From NCBI GenBank assembly GCA_903813345.2, contig CAIIXF020000011.1, forward strand, positions 24,174,166 to 24,238,165: a stretch of 64,000 nucleotides of DNA, in the 5' to 3' direction. The position numbers and the translations under genes were made by a program. Below, one piece after another: positions 12,470-23,015 of this stretch. The notes below the pieces were generated by a model. It had not been told where the DNA came from. It did no database searches and saw only the letters and a program-made list of their open reading frames with translations. Numbering within the stretch: position 1 is the first letter of the stretch; every line of letters begins with the position of its first letter. This DNA comes from Owenia fusiformis. Taxonomy: Eukaryota; Annelida; Polychaeta; Sabellida; Oweniidae.

Positions 12470-13137
12470 CAAGTAGTGAGATATAACAAGAAATAAAATG
12501 AATAGGCATGTAGTAGACACTCAAAATTGTACAAAACTGCCAGAAAGTCAGAGACTTTATTCAAATTTTAGAGAGAAATTTTGAGAAAATCCATAACAAG
12601 TTTTGGATTTTGAGCAGATGGCATACCTGAAGGCTTTAGATTTTCATAGAACTGTTTAGTAGTAAACGTAAGTAGGTAAGGTGGTATACACTGGAATACA
12701 TGATCAGATAAGACTGCTTACGTCATCAAGTGATGTGCACCTAGCAAACTTTAGTGATCTGTCGGAAGGTATTACATCTGATGATATGATATTAGGTCGT
12801 TCCTCCCCTTTTGAAGAGGGCTTCAGATCAACATTTCATCTAAAGATCTCGAGAGACTCTTGTGATTACTTAGTCTACTCTGCCTTCTTTCAGCTATTTT
12901 TCTATTTTATTTCTGTTCTGGTCACAGACACTATGACAGTTTCCATTGACAAGTTCAAGGTTGTTTCACCATTTCAAAATTCTCTCATTGGTACCCTATT
13001 TCTTCATTTGATGGCTACATTACCCTCTGGCTTCTGCATACGATTTCACACCTTTTAATGCTGATCTCAATGGCCTTAAATGTAGTTTTCTCAGGTTATA
13101 AAGCAGATTTAGTGTTGTGATTTCTAACATAAGTTAA

Positions 13138-13296
13138 CCAGTACACCTCGAAATGTGAACACGTTTCATTGGTCCAAATTTTGTAATTTCTCATCGACTT
13201 TCTTGTTTAAAAAATCTTGAAATATAAACACCTGCAATTCTGAACACATTTGACTGGTCCCTGTGGTGTTCGAATTAGAAAGGTTCTACTGTACAT
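13138..13296. repeat. Diverged copy of the AACACC family
   Basis: It contains ACACCTCGAAATGTGAACAC and AATATAAACACC, then TGTGGTGTTCGAATTAG and TTCTACTGTA, matching the pattern of copies at 26171, 44434 and 49946. No gene is seen between 12470 and 13829; the 125-residue frame at 12681-13058 has no recognisable family. Confidence 0.5.
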
Positions 13297-13829
13297 TGTG
13301 ATTGGATATTGGCTTATTTAAAGAACTAACTGTAATATGAAGAGTGAAAATGAACTGGAGCTATTGTGAAGGGTGAAGTCTTGAAGGAGGTTTTCTTGAT
13401 AAGGACTCTCAAATCCATGATCTGGACTGATATAGGTACTTCAGTGCAATATCCTGGTTAATCCAACACTAGTCCATAAAATCTGTCTGTTATAATTTGA
13501 TATGAGTTAATTCCAAGAAATGATTTCACTTCCTTGTTACAACGAAATAATTTATAAATGCCTTTATCTGTTTATTTATTTTGCATGCTCGGTCATTTTA
13601 TAGCTTTCTACATTACTTATCTATGTCTAACTAGTAAGAATCTTTTGTTAGTTTAATTGCTCAATTGCAGGATCAATTAGTAAATTCATTCTGTGGCAAA
13701 AATTGCAAGAAAAGGGAGAGGAGACCCCCTACCAATCATAAAGTCAAAGAATGAGCAAAAATCATTTGAAACTAAGCTGTAACTCTGAATTTTTGAGTTA
13801 ACTAAAACATGAAATAGAACTTAAACTTA

Positions 13830-14202
13830 CCCTTTGCATTCGTTTGACTTCACTTCTTAAAAGAGAGCTTCGTCTTCACTCTTTCAAACTAAAATAAACC
13901 TGTGAACTCACCGCGCCAATCAGTGTTCGTCGGCCAAATTTGACCGACGTTCTATATATGGTCATTCCTTCTGACGTCATCGTTGAGCCCGGAATTGACC
14001 AATGACATGCGCATATTTAATTAGAACGCATTTGGCGTATGTTTCTTCAAGCTCGCTGATTGGTGGAAGAAAGGTCAGCGCGTAGATCAGAAGTGATTTA
14101 TTACCCAAACTGTCCCCGGATCCGTCGTGGGGGCGGGGCTACTAAACTGTAATATGGTCTCTACTAGGCAGAGTGTAGTTTAACTAGACTCTGCACGCAG
14201 GG
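13830..14202. mobile_element. TA-flanked 373-bp miniature inverted element
   Basis: It starts CCCTTTGCATTCG after TA (13828-13829) and ends TGCACGCAGGG before TA (14203-14204). Its terminal portions, CACTTCTTAAAAGAGAGCTT and AGTTTAACTAGACTCTGC, occur joined together in the 73-76-bp versions at 33105 and 21923. The TA duplication suggests a Tc1/mariner-type non-autonomous element. Confidence 0.65.
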
Positions 14203-14764
14203 TAACTTAAACTATGAATTGTGGTATCACACAATAAACCAACGACACAATTAAAAAGACTGGTAATGTCAGTGCAATTTTTAATGAATGAATATTTCTG
14301 ATGTTTTCCGCTGGTTTATTTCATGACTCAGGAACATCAATTGATTTTGATTACCACAATTGTTTTAATATAACTGATCCACTGTAAATCAAAGGGGCAT
14401 CAAACCACGAATAGTACAAAGGCAGTGAACAGAATGACATTAATTGTTTGTTTTGCTGTATCAGTAAGGAACCGTGCCTATGACGTCATAAACTGTTCAA
14501 ATTAAACCAGATTGAAATCAGTGAGGTGTAGATTATTTGATTCATAGTTGTTACTAGGGCGATACATGTCTGACCCATGCATGATCGCATATATTCCTAA
14601 GCAACAAGCAAAAATGAACTTCCAAAATATGATGTAGTTTAACATCCGGGTTTTGTTTTGCCATACAGGCTTTGTTCAGATGGGTGAAATGTGAAACATA
14701 GAAGCAAGAAAAAAATCTACAATTTCTGTTTTTCTTCCTAGAAAAATTGTGGTTAAAATGGAAA

Positions 14765-15785
14765 CGCTGTCCTTTTACTCACATATTGGTCATTTTTAGG
14801 ATTTACTACCTGATATTTGGCAAAGTATATCATTCAATTATTCCAGCTTGCTATATATCATGACCATCAGACTGATAGTCACAATATTACAGCACTTTAA
14901 AAAATATGCTCCATGGGCCAATATCGTGCTGTAGGCAAACCTGCACACATTGTCCAAAATGTTCCAACTTACTAACGCATTGAGATATGTCAAAGATAGA
15001 GTGTACCCCCAGGCCAATTGCAAACACTAACTTGTCTCATTCAGGCCATACTTACTGAGAAACGCAGTCAATTCACTGACAACTTTGGGTAACACGTGCA
15101 GATTTGTCTTGAGCACTATGATGGCCACACCTGGAGCATGTTGTTCAAAGTGCCGTAACATTGTGACCACTGTCTGATGCAGGGCTGTCAACTTGGGACC
15201 ACCTAATATGAATGACTTACAAATGTTGGACACCTAAGTCCAAATCTGAACACTTTTGTCCAAATTTTGAACACCTTTGGCCAACTTTTAAACACCTTTG
15301 GCCAAAGTTTGAGCACCTTTGCCAAACTTTGATCACCTCAAATTTTTCGCGCTAGCTATGCTCGCGATATCGTCAACGGGATGGGGGGCTGGGGTAGGTA
15401 CGAAAATTTCCAATTAACATACGTGACATATATTCCAATTGTCACGTGACAAATCCGAACAAATTGCGTTCGGTTTTTTTCCGACGTTCGTATTTTTACC
15501 GTATCTTAAACATATTTTGAAAAATTTTCTACAGAAATATTTTTGCTTGACAATTACCAGGTAAAATGCGTATTTGCGTGACATTTTCTGTCACGCAAAA
15601 AAAACTGGCATGACTTCAAATTCTTCAGCAAATGCGTGACAAATACGCAAATTGCGGGGCAGTTGACAGGCCTGCTGATGGTCATGAGAATATCAAAGGC
15701 TGGTAGGAAATTGAATGATGTACACATGTGCTAAATATCAGGGAGTGATATCTTAAAATGACAAAGATATGAGAAAATGCAGGGT
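14765..15785. mobile_element. Diverged foldback whose right arm is split by a nested element
   Basis: Sequence 14765-15020 reads as the reverse complement of 15030-15785 once the insertion at 15180-15674 is removed. Matching phrases include ATGACCATCAG, TCACAAT(A/G)TTAC(A/G)GCACTTT, ATGCTCCA, CCTGCACA and GATATTTGGCA/TGCTAAATATCA. The arms look roughly 75-80% alike. The right arm on the minus strand is open for 68 codons (15233 to 15027), including a stretch reading MLRHFEQHAPGVAIIVLKTN. This looks like a remnant of coding sequence but I do not recognise it. Confidence 0.6.
15180..15674. mobile_element. 495-bp miniature element with 6-bp target duplication CTGATG
   Basis: Terminal repeats are CAGGGCTGTCAACT on the left and, reverse-complemented, CAGGCCTGTCAACT on the right. 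Target duplications CTGATG lie at 15174-15179 and 15675-15680, and removing the element restores the foldback arm. Inside are about five ~27-bp units of the form GAACACCTTTGGCCAAAnTTT (15225-15345). It has no coding capacity. hAT-like termini are inferred. Confidence 0.8.
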
Positions 15786-15898
15786 TTCTGTTTTTCACCA
15801 CCCTGCATGCCCCTCATTCCATAATATTCTAATTTAGAAAATAAGAGAGTGTGATTCACAGTATCAAAAGGATTTTTTTAGTATTTTTGAAAATATGT

Positions 15899-17356
15899 CT
15901 AGTGTGGAAATGGGTCTCCCATTTGTAAGTCTGTCTGGTTCTCCTTTTTTGGAAATGGGTCATATTTCTGCTGAAATGTTTTATCTTCATAATTTATGTT
16001 CCAAACTTTTTCAATTTCACCTTTTATTATATGGTGACTTGTGAATATATGTTTATAACCACAGACATTCAGGTTCATTCTTTTTGTGTTGAATCCTTTC
16101 ACTGATCGTACTTTATATCCCAGTGCTTCATTACAAAGTGCCACATAGACATCTTCAAGGAAGAAGAAGGGTATATTGGGTGAAACTTCCACAATATCTT
16201 TGGCTACCTTCATAGTTGTGACATAGCCTGTGCCTGAGCAGAAGTGGGGGAACAACAAATGAGGGTACTGTTCAGGAGAGACATAATACTTCGATAGCAC
16301 CTTCCTTTGGGGCTTTAAGTACCCGGGGCATTTTCCTATTATTTCGTTTTCAATTTTGAATGAATCAATGAATTTCAACAGTCTTGGAGTATTAACCCAC
16401 ATATCAGTATCAGTTTTCATAACATATTCAGCATTTGAGCAAAATTCTGTAGCCCATTTTAGACCAGACATCGTCTTTAGAGTCAAATTTTCGTACTCAT
16501 CCATGAAGTCATTCATGAGGATATCCCCATATATTATAGCTTCTGCAACAGTTCTCACATTCCACTTTGGGTCCATGTGCTTTCCCAAGAGGAAAACATA
16601 CCTTAGTTCTCTTGTGTTACCTATTGAAATGCTTGTCCAAGTTTTGCGCAACATGTCCCGAGTTTCCGTTTCATGGTGAAGTGTAAAAATGATTACCAAT
16701 AGCTTAACCTGAGTTGTGGAATTATTTGTGGAATTATTTGTTGAGCACAAATTATCATTTTTGTAGATGTACGAAGATTGCGGAAAACATGCATCACACC
16801 TATCTGGTCGCAGTTCTGAAATATTAACTGTTCGGTTCATAGAGAAATTGCTATTTTTTAAAACTTGTTGATAATCAAGGAATATGGAACTTGTGTTCAC
16901 TGTCGTTTGTTTGTTTATTTGTTTATCTAATAATAGGGAATTATTTTTAGTCAAAGCAGTACTTGTGTTATTTGCTTTGCTGCTATTTCTTTCATTATTA
17001 GTAGCATTTCCTTCATGTTCATTTATTCCATTTGTATTCTTTAATGTTCCCCTCCTGGTATATCCCACTGATAGTTGATCTTGTTGACCCTTTGAAGGTT
17101 GTTGTACTGTCTGGGTCTTGTTATTTCCATTGAGTTCAATGCCAACAGTTGTATCATTGTCAGGTTCTCTCTTTTGACGTTCTTTTATTTCATTTACATT
17201 AATAAATTGTCCTCTTCTAGTATATTCCACTGATATGTGATCTTGTTGACATTTTGGAGCTTGTATTGTCATATTCTCAAGGTATAGTCCTAGTGATGTA
17301 ATCATTATTGATACTATGCATAAGACAAACATGAAAATCTTAAAAATCTTTATCAT
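15899..17356 (-). CDS. Beta-1,3-galactosyltransferase-like type II Golgi glycosyltransferase
   Basis: This is a single 485-codon frame starting at ATG 17356. Residues 5-27 form one hydrophobic signal-anchor (IFKIFMFVLCIVSIMITSLG), expected to place the enzyme in the Golgi membrane. A low-complexity stem (about 30-215) carries a dozen or more N-x-S/T sequons. The GT31 domain follows: RDMLRKTW (233-240), YVFLLGK (253-259), YGDILMNDF with NLTLKT (276-294), the metal-binding KTDTDMWVN (DTD at 316-318), HFCSGTGYV (371-379) and EDVYVALC (401-408). GT31 enzymes transfer galactose or GlcNAc in beta-1,3 linkage; the acceptor cannot be told. The stem contains an internal duplication: QQDHISVEYTRRG (37-49) and QQDQLSVGYTRRG (91-103), about 54 residues apart. 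The gene lies antisense in the RBM28 intron. All key motifs are intact, so it is not an obvious pseudogene. Confidence 0.87.
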   Translation of the reverse strand: MIKIFKIFMFVLCIVSIMITSLGLYLENMTIQAPKCQQDHISVEYTRRGQFINVNEIKERQKREPDNDTTVGIELNGNNKTQTVQQPSKGQQDQLSVGYTRRGTLKNTNGINEHEGNATNNERNSSKANNTSTALTKNNSLLLDKQINKQTTVNTSSIFLDYQQVLKNSNFSMNRTVNISELRPDRCDACFPQSSYIYKNDNLCSTNNSTNNSTTQVKLLVIIFTLHHETETRDMLRKTWTSISIGNTRELRYVFLLGKHMDPKWNVRTVAEAIIYGDILMNDFMDEYENLTLKTMSGLKWATEFCSNAEYVMKTDTDMWVNTPRLLKFIDSFKIENEIIGKCPGYLKPQRKVLSKYYVSPEQYPHLLFPHFCSGTGYVTTMKVAKDIVEVSPNIPFFFLEDVYVALCNEALGYKVRSVKGFNTKRMNLNVCGYKHIFTSHHIIKGEIEKVWNINYEDKTFQQKYDPFPKKENQTDLQMGDPFPH

Positions 17357-18435
17357 GTTGAACTATATTGATTGATGAGACTTCTTGTGTTCTCCTAGAA
17401 TATCTTTCCTGTGTTCTTTTTATGTCACTATTTTTTGGTTTTGCTCCACCAAGTCATAACTTGTAACTGCATTCCTTTGGGGATAATCAAAAAACACCAT
17501 AATAATGTCAACTAAAAGAATCTTGAGACGTTTCGTTGAGGTTTAATGTCCTGTCCTGAAACAGTAATATAAAAGCAGTCTTAGATTGATTTTCAGAAAA
17601 TAAGCCAAATCCGTTGAGTTTTATTAAGTTATAGTGGTTAAACTGGGGTCCTTTCATGAGCAAACTCTTTACAAAAGATCTAATTCATGGATTAAAGAAA
17701 TCCAATTTATAGATTTATTGAGATATACATGTTCGTTCTCTATAAGTTACTACATACTTTACCACTAGGAAACAATAATACGGTCATTTATTGATTTATT
17801 TTGGCTATAATCAGGCCAATTTGATTTGACTACATGATTTTTTATTTTACTTTAATTTTGATATATACATGTATTTATTTTGTTTTGATGAAATCTGCCC
17901 AAGGAATATACTTTTAATTTTAAAAATTTATAGCACCTTGTAAATCTGTATCTTGAAAAGGTTTAGAGACACCAGGAGAGTATGAGACCAATCAGTTTTT
18001 AAGAATACTTATTGCACTGCAATTTATTTTGAAATCTTGTCTCTAAAGTCTTTTTACATGTTTAAATCCAAACCATTTTATGGATTACTTTCAAAGAAGG
18101 GGGAGTTGTTTTGCGAATGAAACAGGGGAGTTTTTTCATGCATTTCACTTATGTTTTTCATCCAAAAAACATCAATACACTTTAAAACAATTTATTGACT
18201 ATACGATTGCACCATATAATCCCAACAAATATTTCTCATTTTCAAGGATTATCTATGGATTAACACCCAGGTATTTTCATTTTCCAAACTTCAGAGGGCT
18301 GGGAATCATTGATAATCAATGCTTTTAAATGATATAAAAGCTGTTTTAAATAGGTTTCATGTATGCCAATAATTTCTCAAATTGTGTAAACTGTACAGGT
18401 CACATTCCTTAATCCCTAGAATTTTCTCTTTGAGG

Positions 18436-18626
18436 AATTTCCCATAGAAATCCAATGGTACAGTTCCAAGCAGATTTTGAGATATCAGGAAAGTAAATCT
18501 TTAATACACACCTTATTGTATTGCTTTGGTTTATATCGCAACCCAAAAAGGTGTGCATTAAAGATTTACTTTCCTGTTATCTCAAAATCTGCTTGGAACT
18601 ATACCATTGGATTTCTATGGGAAATT
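18436..18626. repeat. Near-perfect inverted repeat, 79-bp arms, 33-bp loop
   Basis: Arms 18436-18514 and 18548-18626 differ at only about three positions. Both contain CCATAGAAATCCAATGGTA, CAAGCAGATTTTGAGAT and AAGTAAATCTTTAAT in opposite orientation. Transcribed, it would form a long hairpin. No target duplication was identified. Confidence 0.85.
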
Positions 18627-19080
18627 AACGTTGATGTTAATTGAACTTTCTATCCCAGAAACTATATTCTATTCAAGTATGTGGTACTGTTCAACCTGTG
18701 TCTTGTTATGTAATGTATGTGAGCATGTAATTTCCATTGCGGAGCTTTTTTTCTTTTTCGTGGTACCTGCTGACAAAGCTCATTAGGTGCTGTGCAGGTG
18801 GATTGGGCCCGCTGGCATACGAAAATGCACCCTCAGTGAAAAGAACCTATAAAGGTAATCTTGGAACAAACAGATAAACAACATTGTTTCTTCTAATTAG
18901 GTGACTAAAGAGACACATAATTGCATCTCAAGTAGAAAAATGCTGTTTCCCATGCTAATCCCACATAATGAAGCAAGTGTGTTATAGTTTTACTGTACAT
19001 TTAACCCATTTCCTCTCCCAATAGTTGCCCACATACTAAGCTCATTCCTGCTTGGCAAAAGGTCATCACATTTTTATGTC

Positions 19081-19225
19081 CCTACCACAAGTGGTGACAT
19101 ATTCTTATAAACTCCCAACTATTTTTGGACAGTTCAGTGTGTGTAGTTCAGTGGTCGGTGTTCAGAGTTCGGCATTCGGGGTCTGTTACAAATGGCAGGT
19201 TGTGACATTTTGCATGTTAATGCAT
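19081..19225 (+). repeat. Copy of the GTGGTGACAT interspersed repeat
   Basis: It begins CCTACCACAAGTGGTGACAT, has TCAGTGGTCGGTGTTCAG in the middle and ends ACAAATGGCAGGTTGTGACATTTTGCATG (split across the usual end). It resembles copies at 22615 and 24308. Confidence 0.65.
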
Positions 19226-19429
19226 GTTTACTAATGTAATTAAGGAAAAATAAATTCAGGGTTACTATAGGTTATCCAGTTGGTTGGTTTAACGTGTTTC
19301 AAATTCAGTAATTTATTTGGAACACTAGAGATTTTACCAACAATAATGAAAAGAGAGGCTCTCTCATGGTAAGGTATTAAAAGGGCCCAAAAACATAATC
19401 ATGAAATTTGAGATGTTTTTTTTAGCTAA

Positions 19430-19859
19430 GGCCATAAGAAGTAGATCCTCTGTTTTGCGTCCCCTTGCTTGCACGATTTTGAGTAAATCAGAAAAAACAC
19501 ATCCAAATAGCAATCACAAGGGTCTGAAAGTACCATCGCATTTCAGAATCAGATGAAATGGCGGATAATTTGATGTGCGTCAAAATTGACAGTGTTATAA
19601 TTATTTGACATACATTGTGTTTTTCTTATTTTTTACCCTTGAATAATAGCTATATTTTTATATATTGTATAAAATGTATAGATATGTGTTTGTAATCACT
19701 GCAAATTGGGATGTCATCCTTTTTTATGCCCCTTAAATGTATATATTTCTCAGCAAACAAGTTTGTGTTTTTTTCTTGAGTTTGTGTTTGTTTTCCTTGT
19801 ACCCTTGCATGATTTGGATTTTGCCAGGACGCAAAACAAAGAATCTACTTCTTATGGCC
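19430..19859. mobile_element. 430-bp PIF/Harbinger-like miniature element flanked by TAA
   Basis: Inverted ends of about 33 bp start GGCCATAAGAAGTAGAT and contain TGTTTTGCGTCC, with about two mismatches between arms. Both sides carry TAA (19427-19429 and 19860-19862), the TWA target duplication typical of PIF/Harbinger elements. The interior is AT-rich with no open frame. Confidence 0.7.
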
Positions 19860-20139
19860 TAATTATGATATAACTTGTACTTGTATACTTGTATGTTGTA
19901 AGTTGAAACATGAACCTCTAAGATAAACTTTAAGATGAAGAAGTGTAAATAATAAGTGTAAATTCTATGATATATTTAAAAGAGGTAACTTATGTTTTCA
20001 AAAGACAATGCTAGAATGTATATTTTATTCAAAGTCCCCTCAATGTTAAATATAAAGGCTTTGGAAAGAGAACATAGAGATAGTCAAGGCCTCTAAAAGA
20101 ATAAGATCAGTCAGTAGAACTTGTATGAAGTGTAAGTCA

Positions 20140-20440
20140 TTTGAGCAACAAAAAGTGTTCACTCTAGGTAAATTCATAGGGCATGTCCTCAGAAAAAGTG
20201 TTCACAAGGCAGGGCCGTAGCCAGGTTTTGCCAAGGGGGGGTTCAGTTTTCAAAAATTTCCAGGGGGGGTTTACATTTGACAATTTTGGCCTAAATATGG
20301 CTAAAATCACTTGAGAAGTGCTCAAAATGGTGAAAAACTGCATGATTTTGAAATAATTTTTGGCCAGAACTCCCTGGCTACGGGCCTGCAAGGGACAGAT
20401 GTTTACTTGAGGAAGGTGTTCACTAATTCAGGTTTTACTG
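20140..20440. repeat. AACACC-family copy interrupted by a miniature element
   Basis: Sequence on both sides of 20210-20388 (AAAGTGTTCACTCTAGG, GTGTTCACAAG|GGACAG, GGTGTTCACTAATTCAGG and TTTTACTGTA) forms one copy of the family also seen at 26171 and 49946. Confidence 0.6.
20210..20388 (+). mobile_element. 179-bp CAG...CTG miniature element, target duplication CAAGG
   Basis: Termini are CAGGGCCGTAGCCAGG and, reverse-complemented, CAGGCCCGTAGCCAGG. CAAGG flanks it at 20205-20209 and 20389-20393. Removing it restores GTGTTCACAAGGGACAG. The interior phrases GAAAAACTGCATGATTTTGA and CAGGGGGGGTTTACATTTGA are shared with the elements at 8605, 48309 and 53036. Confidence 0.8.
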
Positions 20441-21922
20441 TAAATGTGATTCTGCATGTTTTACAGTATACCAAATGTTCTATAACCTTGATTGATATAT
20501 TTAGAGATAGAGAGCTGCCTAACATTAACAATGTTCTGTTCTAGTTGGTACCTGGTAAAAGATATGTAACACTAAGGGCTTGAGAATGAATGTTAAGAAC
20601 TAACAAATTCCATTCTTGCAGTTTGTTACCAATTTAATTGCTGTAAACCTGGTATTATTCTAAGCTATTATATTTTGTGATTTTGTGGAAATTTGGAGTT
20701 TCCCTGGCAAGTTATTTTGCAGATTTTAAACATTTTGCCTCCATTGTATTTTAGATTAGATAAGATAAACTGTATATCTAAATACTAAAAAGTTATAAAA
20801 AACACTTTCATGAACATTTACTCAAAAATAGCCCAGCGCCCCCAATTGTTTTAACTGTGAAAATGATTTGTTTTGTATTAAGCTTAAACGTTACTGCTAT
20901 AATATGCTATTAGAAATACATGTATATAGAAATGGAGAAGCCAATCTGTCAAAATGATGAGTGATTTGATAAAATATATTTTATATGGTTGAATTTGCAA
21001 CTCCGGGTAGTTGCTCTTCTAGTTATTCAAGGATACGTTACAATCACTGTAGATGCAGAGAATTCTTCTGTCTGGTTTATTGTCTGTTTTTGTGCAATAA
21101 AACCTATTATAACCAGGGGTCATGTCAAATTACAATACAATTTATTGCCATTGAAAATGAATAAAAAACTGTTACACTTCTTAATGGTTGTTTTCCTGGT
21201 ACTTGAATTATGGGTAATTTTGAAATAGGAAAAATTGTGTATTCACACGTCCTCTATTAAAGGCTCCATGCAAAGTTTTTCAAAAAACATGAATTATGAA
21301 AAAATGTTGTTATTATATACTTAACAATTTTAAAGATACAATTGTTGAGTTTGATATTATGTGAGATAATTTTAAGACCTTCTATGATCACTATGTAATG
21401 TTGAGACTCAATAAACAGAGATACTCTTTAGATCACATCCGAACATGAATTTGCTTGCAGTAGTATTATCTCAATGAAGGGCCTTGCTTGCTTATACAAT
21501 ACATGCCCCCTTGCATTACCACTACAAGCAAGGCTCATATGATAAAAATCGACATTTCACATTCCCTCAGAATCCCATATATACCCTTTAATTACAATTA
21601 GTGTGTTTTTAGCTTGCCAAGAGTTATGAAGCACAGTATGTTAATGTGTTATGCTTGCCATAAAATTGAGGATTTAAATGAGGAAAATACCTCAACTTAT
21701 CATACCTCTCTAGGTCACTTAGTTCTGGTAGATTCGTAAACATTGGAAACCAAACTTGGAAAACAAAAAAAGATCACCCAATGAGAAAAACTTAACAATT
21801 ACATTCTGAGCTTTAAGTTGACTTGTCTGGCATTGGCATCAGGGATGTAGTCGCAAATCAGACAGAAAAAACTAAAAATTTAACAGAAAATATTCACTCC
21901 TACAGTTTTTCAAGTAAGACTA

Positions 21923-21995
21923 TCCTTCACATTCATTCAACTTTGAATAAAATAGAGCTTCTTCGTTAGTTAATAAGTAGACTCTGCAGGCAGGG
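21923..21995. mobile_element. 73-bp TA-flanked miniature, internal-deletion version of the 13830 element
   Basis: It runs from TCCTTCACATTC after TA to CTCTGCAGGCAGGG before TA. The termini match the 373-bp element at 13830 with the middle missing. From 20441 to 21922 I see no gene. Confidence 0.55.
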
Positions 21996-22614
21996 TAAAG
22001 TTAAAGACTGGAAATTAAGTCAAATTAAGGTACTAGGAATTGTCAAAAGACTCTTAATTCTTTTCCTAATTCCAGTTTGTCATGAGGTTTAAGGCAGGCA
22101 GAGTAGGATCACTTTATGAACTTTTTGCATTGTGGACTTTTATATTGAGGAGATCTGACATCATGCAAAATAAATAAATAAAGTACATGTGTATTGAAGA
22201 GATACACATTGAACATATGCATTGAATAGAACAGGAAAAATGAGCATAGTCCCCAAAATACATTATCATTTAATCGAAATTCGCCTACACCCATTCTGCT
22301 CCATTCCTCCCATCAGTTTTCTGATTTTCTTGCATTTCTGTACAAATTGGGAGTATCTACCACAAGTCTGTGTGTTTTTCTATCTTGATTCCTCTGTTTT
22401 CCTCTTAATTTTTCTGTTTTAAAACATGACCATTCTGACATTTCACAATCATGAGGTCACTCTGCTTCTCTGTCTACCAACATATCTTATCAGCAGGTAT
22501 GCATATAATGCCAGAAACAGATAGCATCTTAGTGAGAGAAAAATGTAGAAATGAATAGCAACCATGGTGCTTTTACTGTATCTAATACAAAGCCACTTAT
22601 TTTTTGTATTTTTA

Positions 22615-22740
22615 TATCACCACAAGTCTCAAAACTTTCTTGTGGATGGTGTTTGGCGGTTGGTATTCAGTGGTTATTGTTCAGCAGTTGGTGCCTGTAA
22701 CAAATGGCAGGTGGTGATATTTTGCATGTTATTGCCTTGT
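22615..22740 (+). repeat. Copy of the GTGGTGACAT interspersed repeat
   Basis: It starts ATCACCACAAGTCTC, has GGCGGTTGGTATTCAGTGG in the middle and ends CAAATGGCAGGTGGTGATAT followed by TTTGCATGTTATTGCC. TGTCACCACC and GGTGGTGACA at the two ends form a short inverted pair in the better-preserved copies. Confidence 0.65.
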
Positions 22741-23015
22741 TGAATAATAAAGCTATAGCAATACAGATGAAAAATTCATATGAAAATAGGAACCAAGAAC
22801 ATTCTTTACCCAGGATAAACATACATGCAGGCGTGAAATATTTGTAATTTCTAAAAACAATAGGCCTATGCAAAATAGAATAATGTATATGGATAGACTA
22901 AGCTCAATGTGAAAGAATTTCTTTCATCTGCCTGCACCCTTATTCTTTCTGTTAAATCACATCCAATGCGTTAACGAAAATTTCATAAATTTTCTTGTAT
23001 TGTTCTGGCAGCTCA

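Noticed and set aside
12681-13058. 125-codon plus-strand frame
   Set aside because: It begins at GTG, has no recognisable motif and lies in intron sequence next to repeats.
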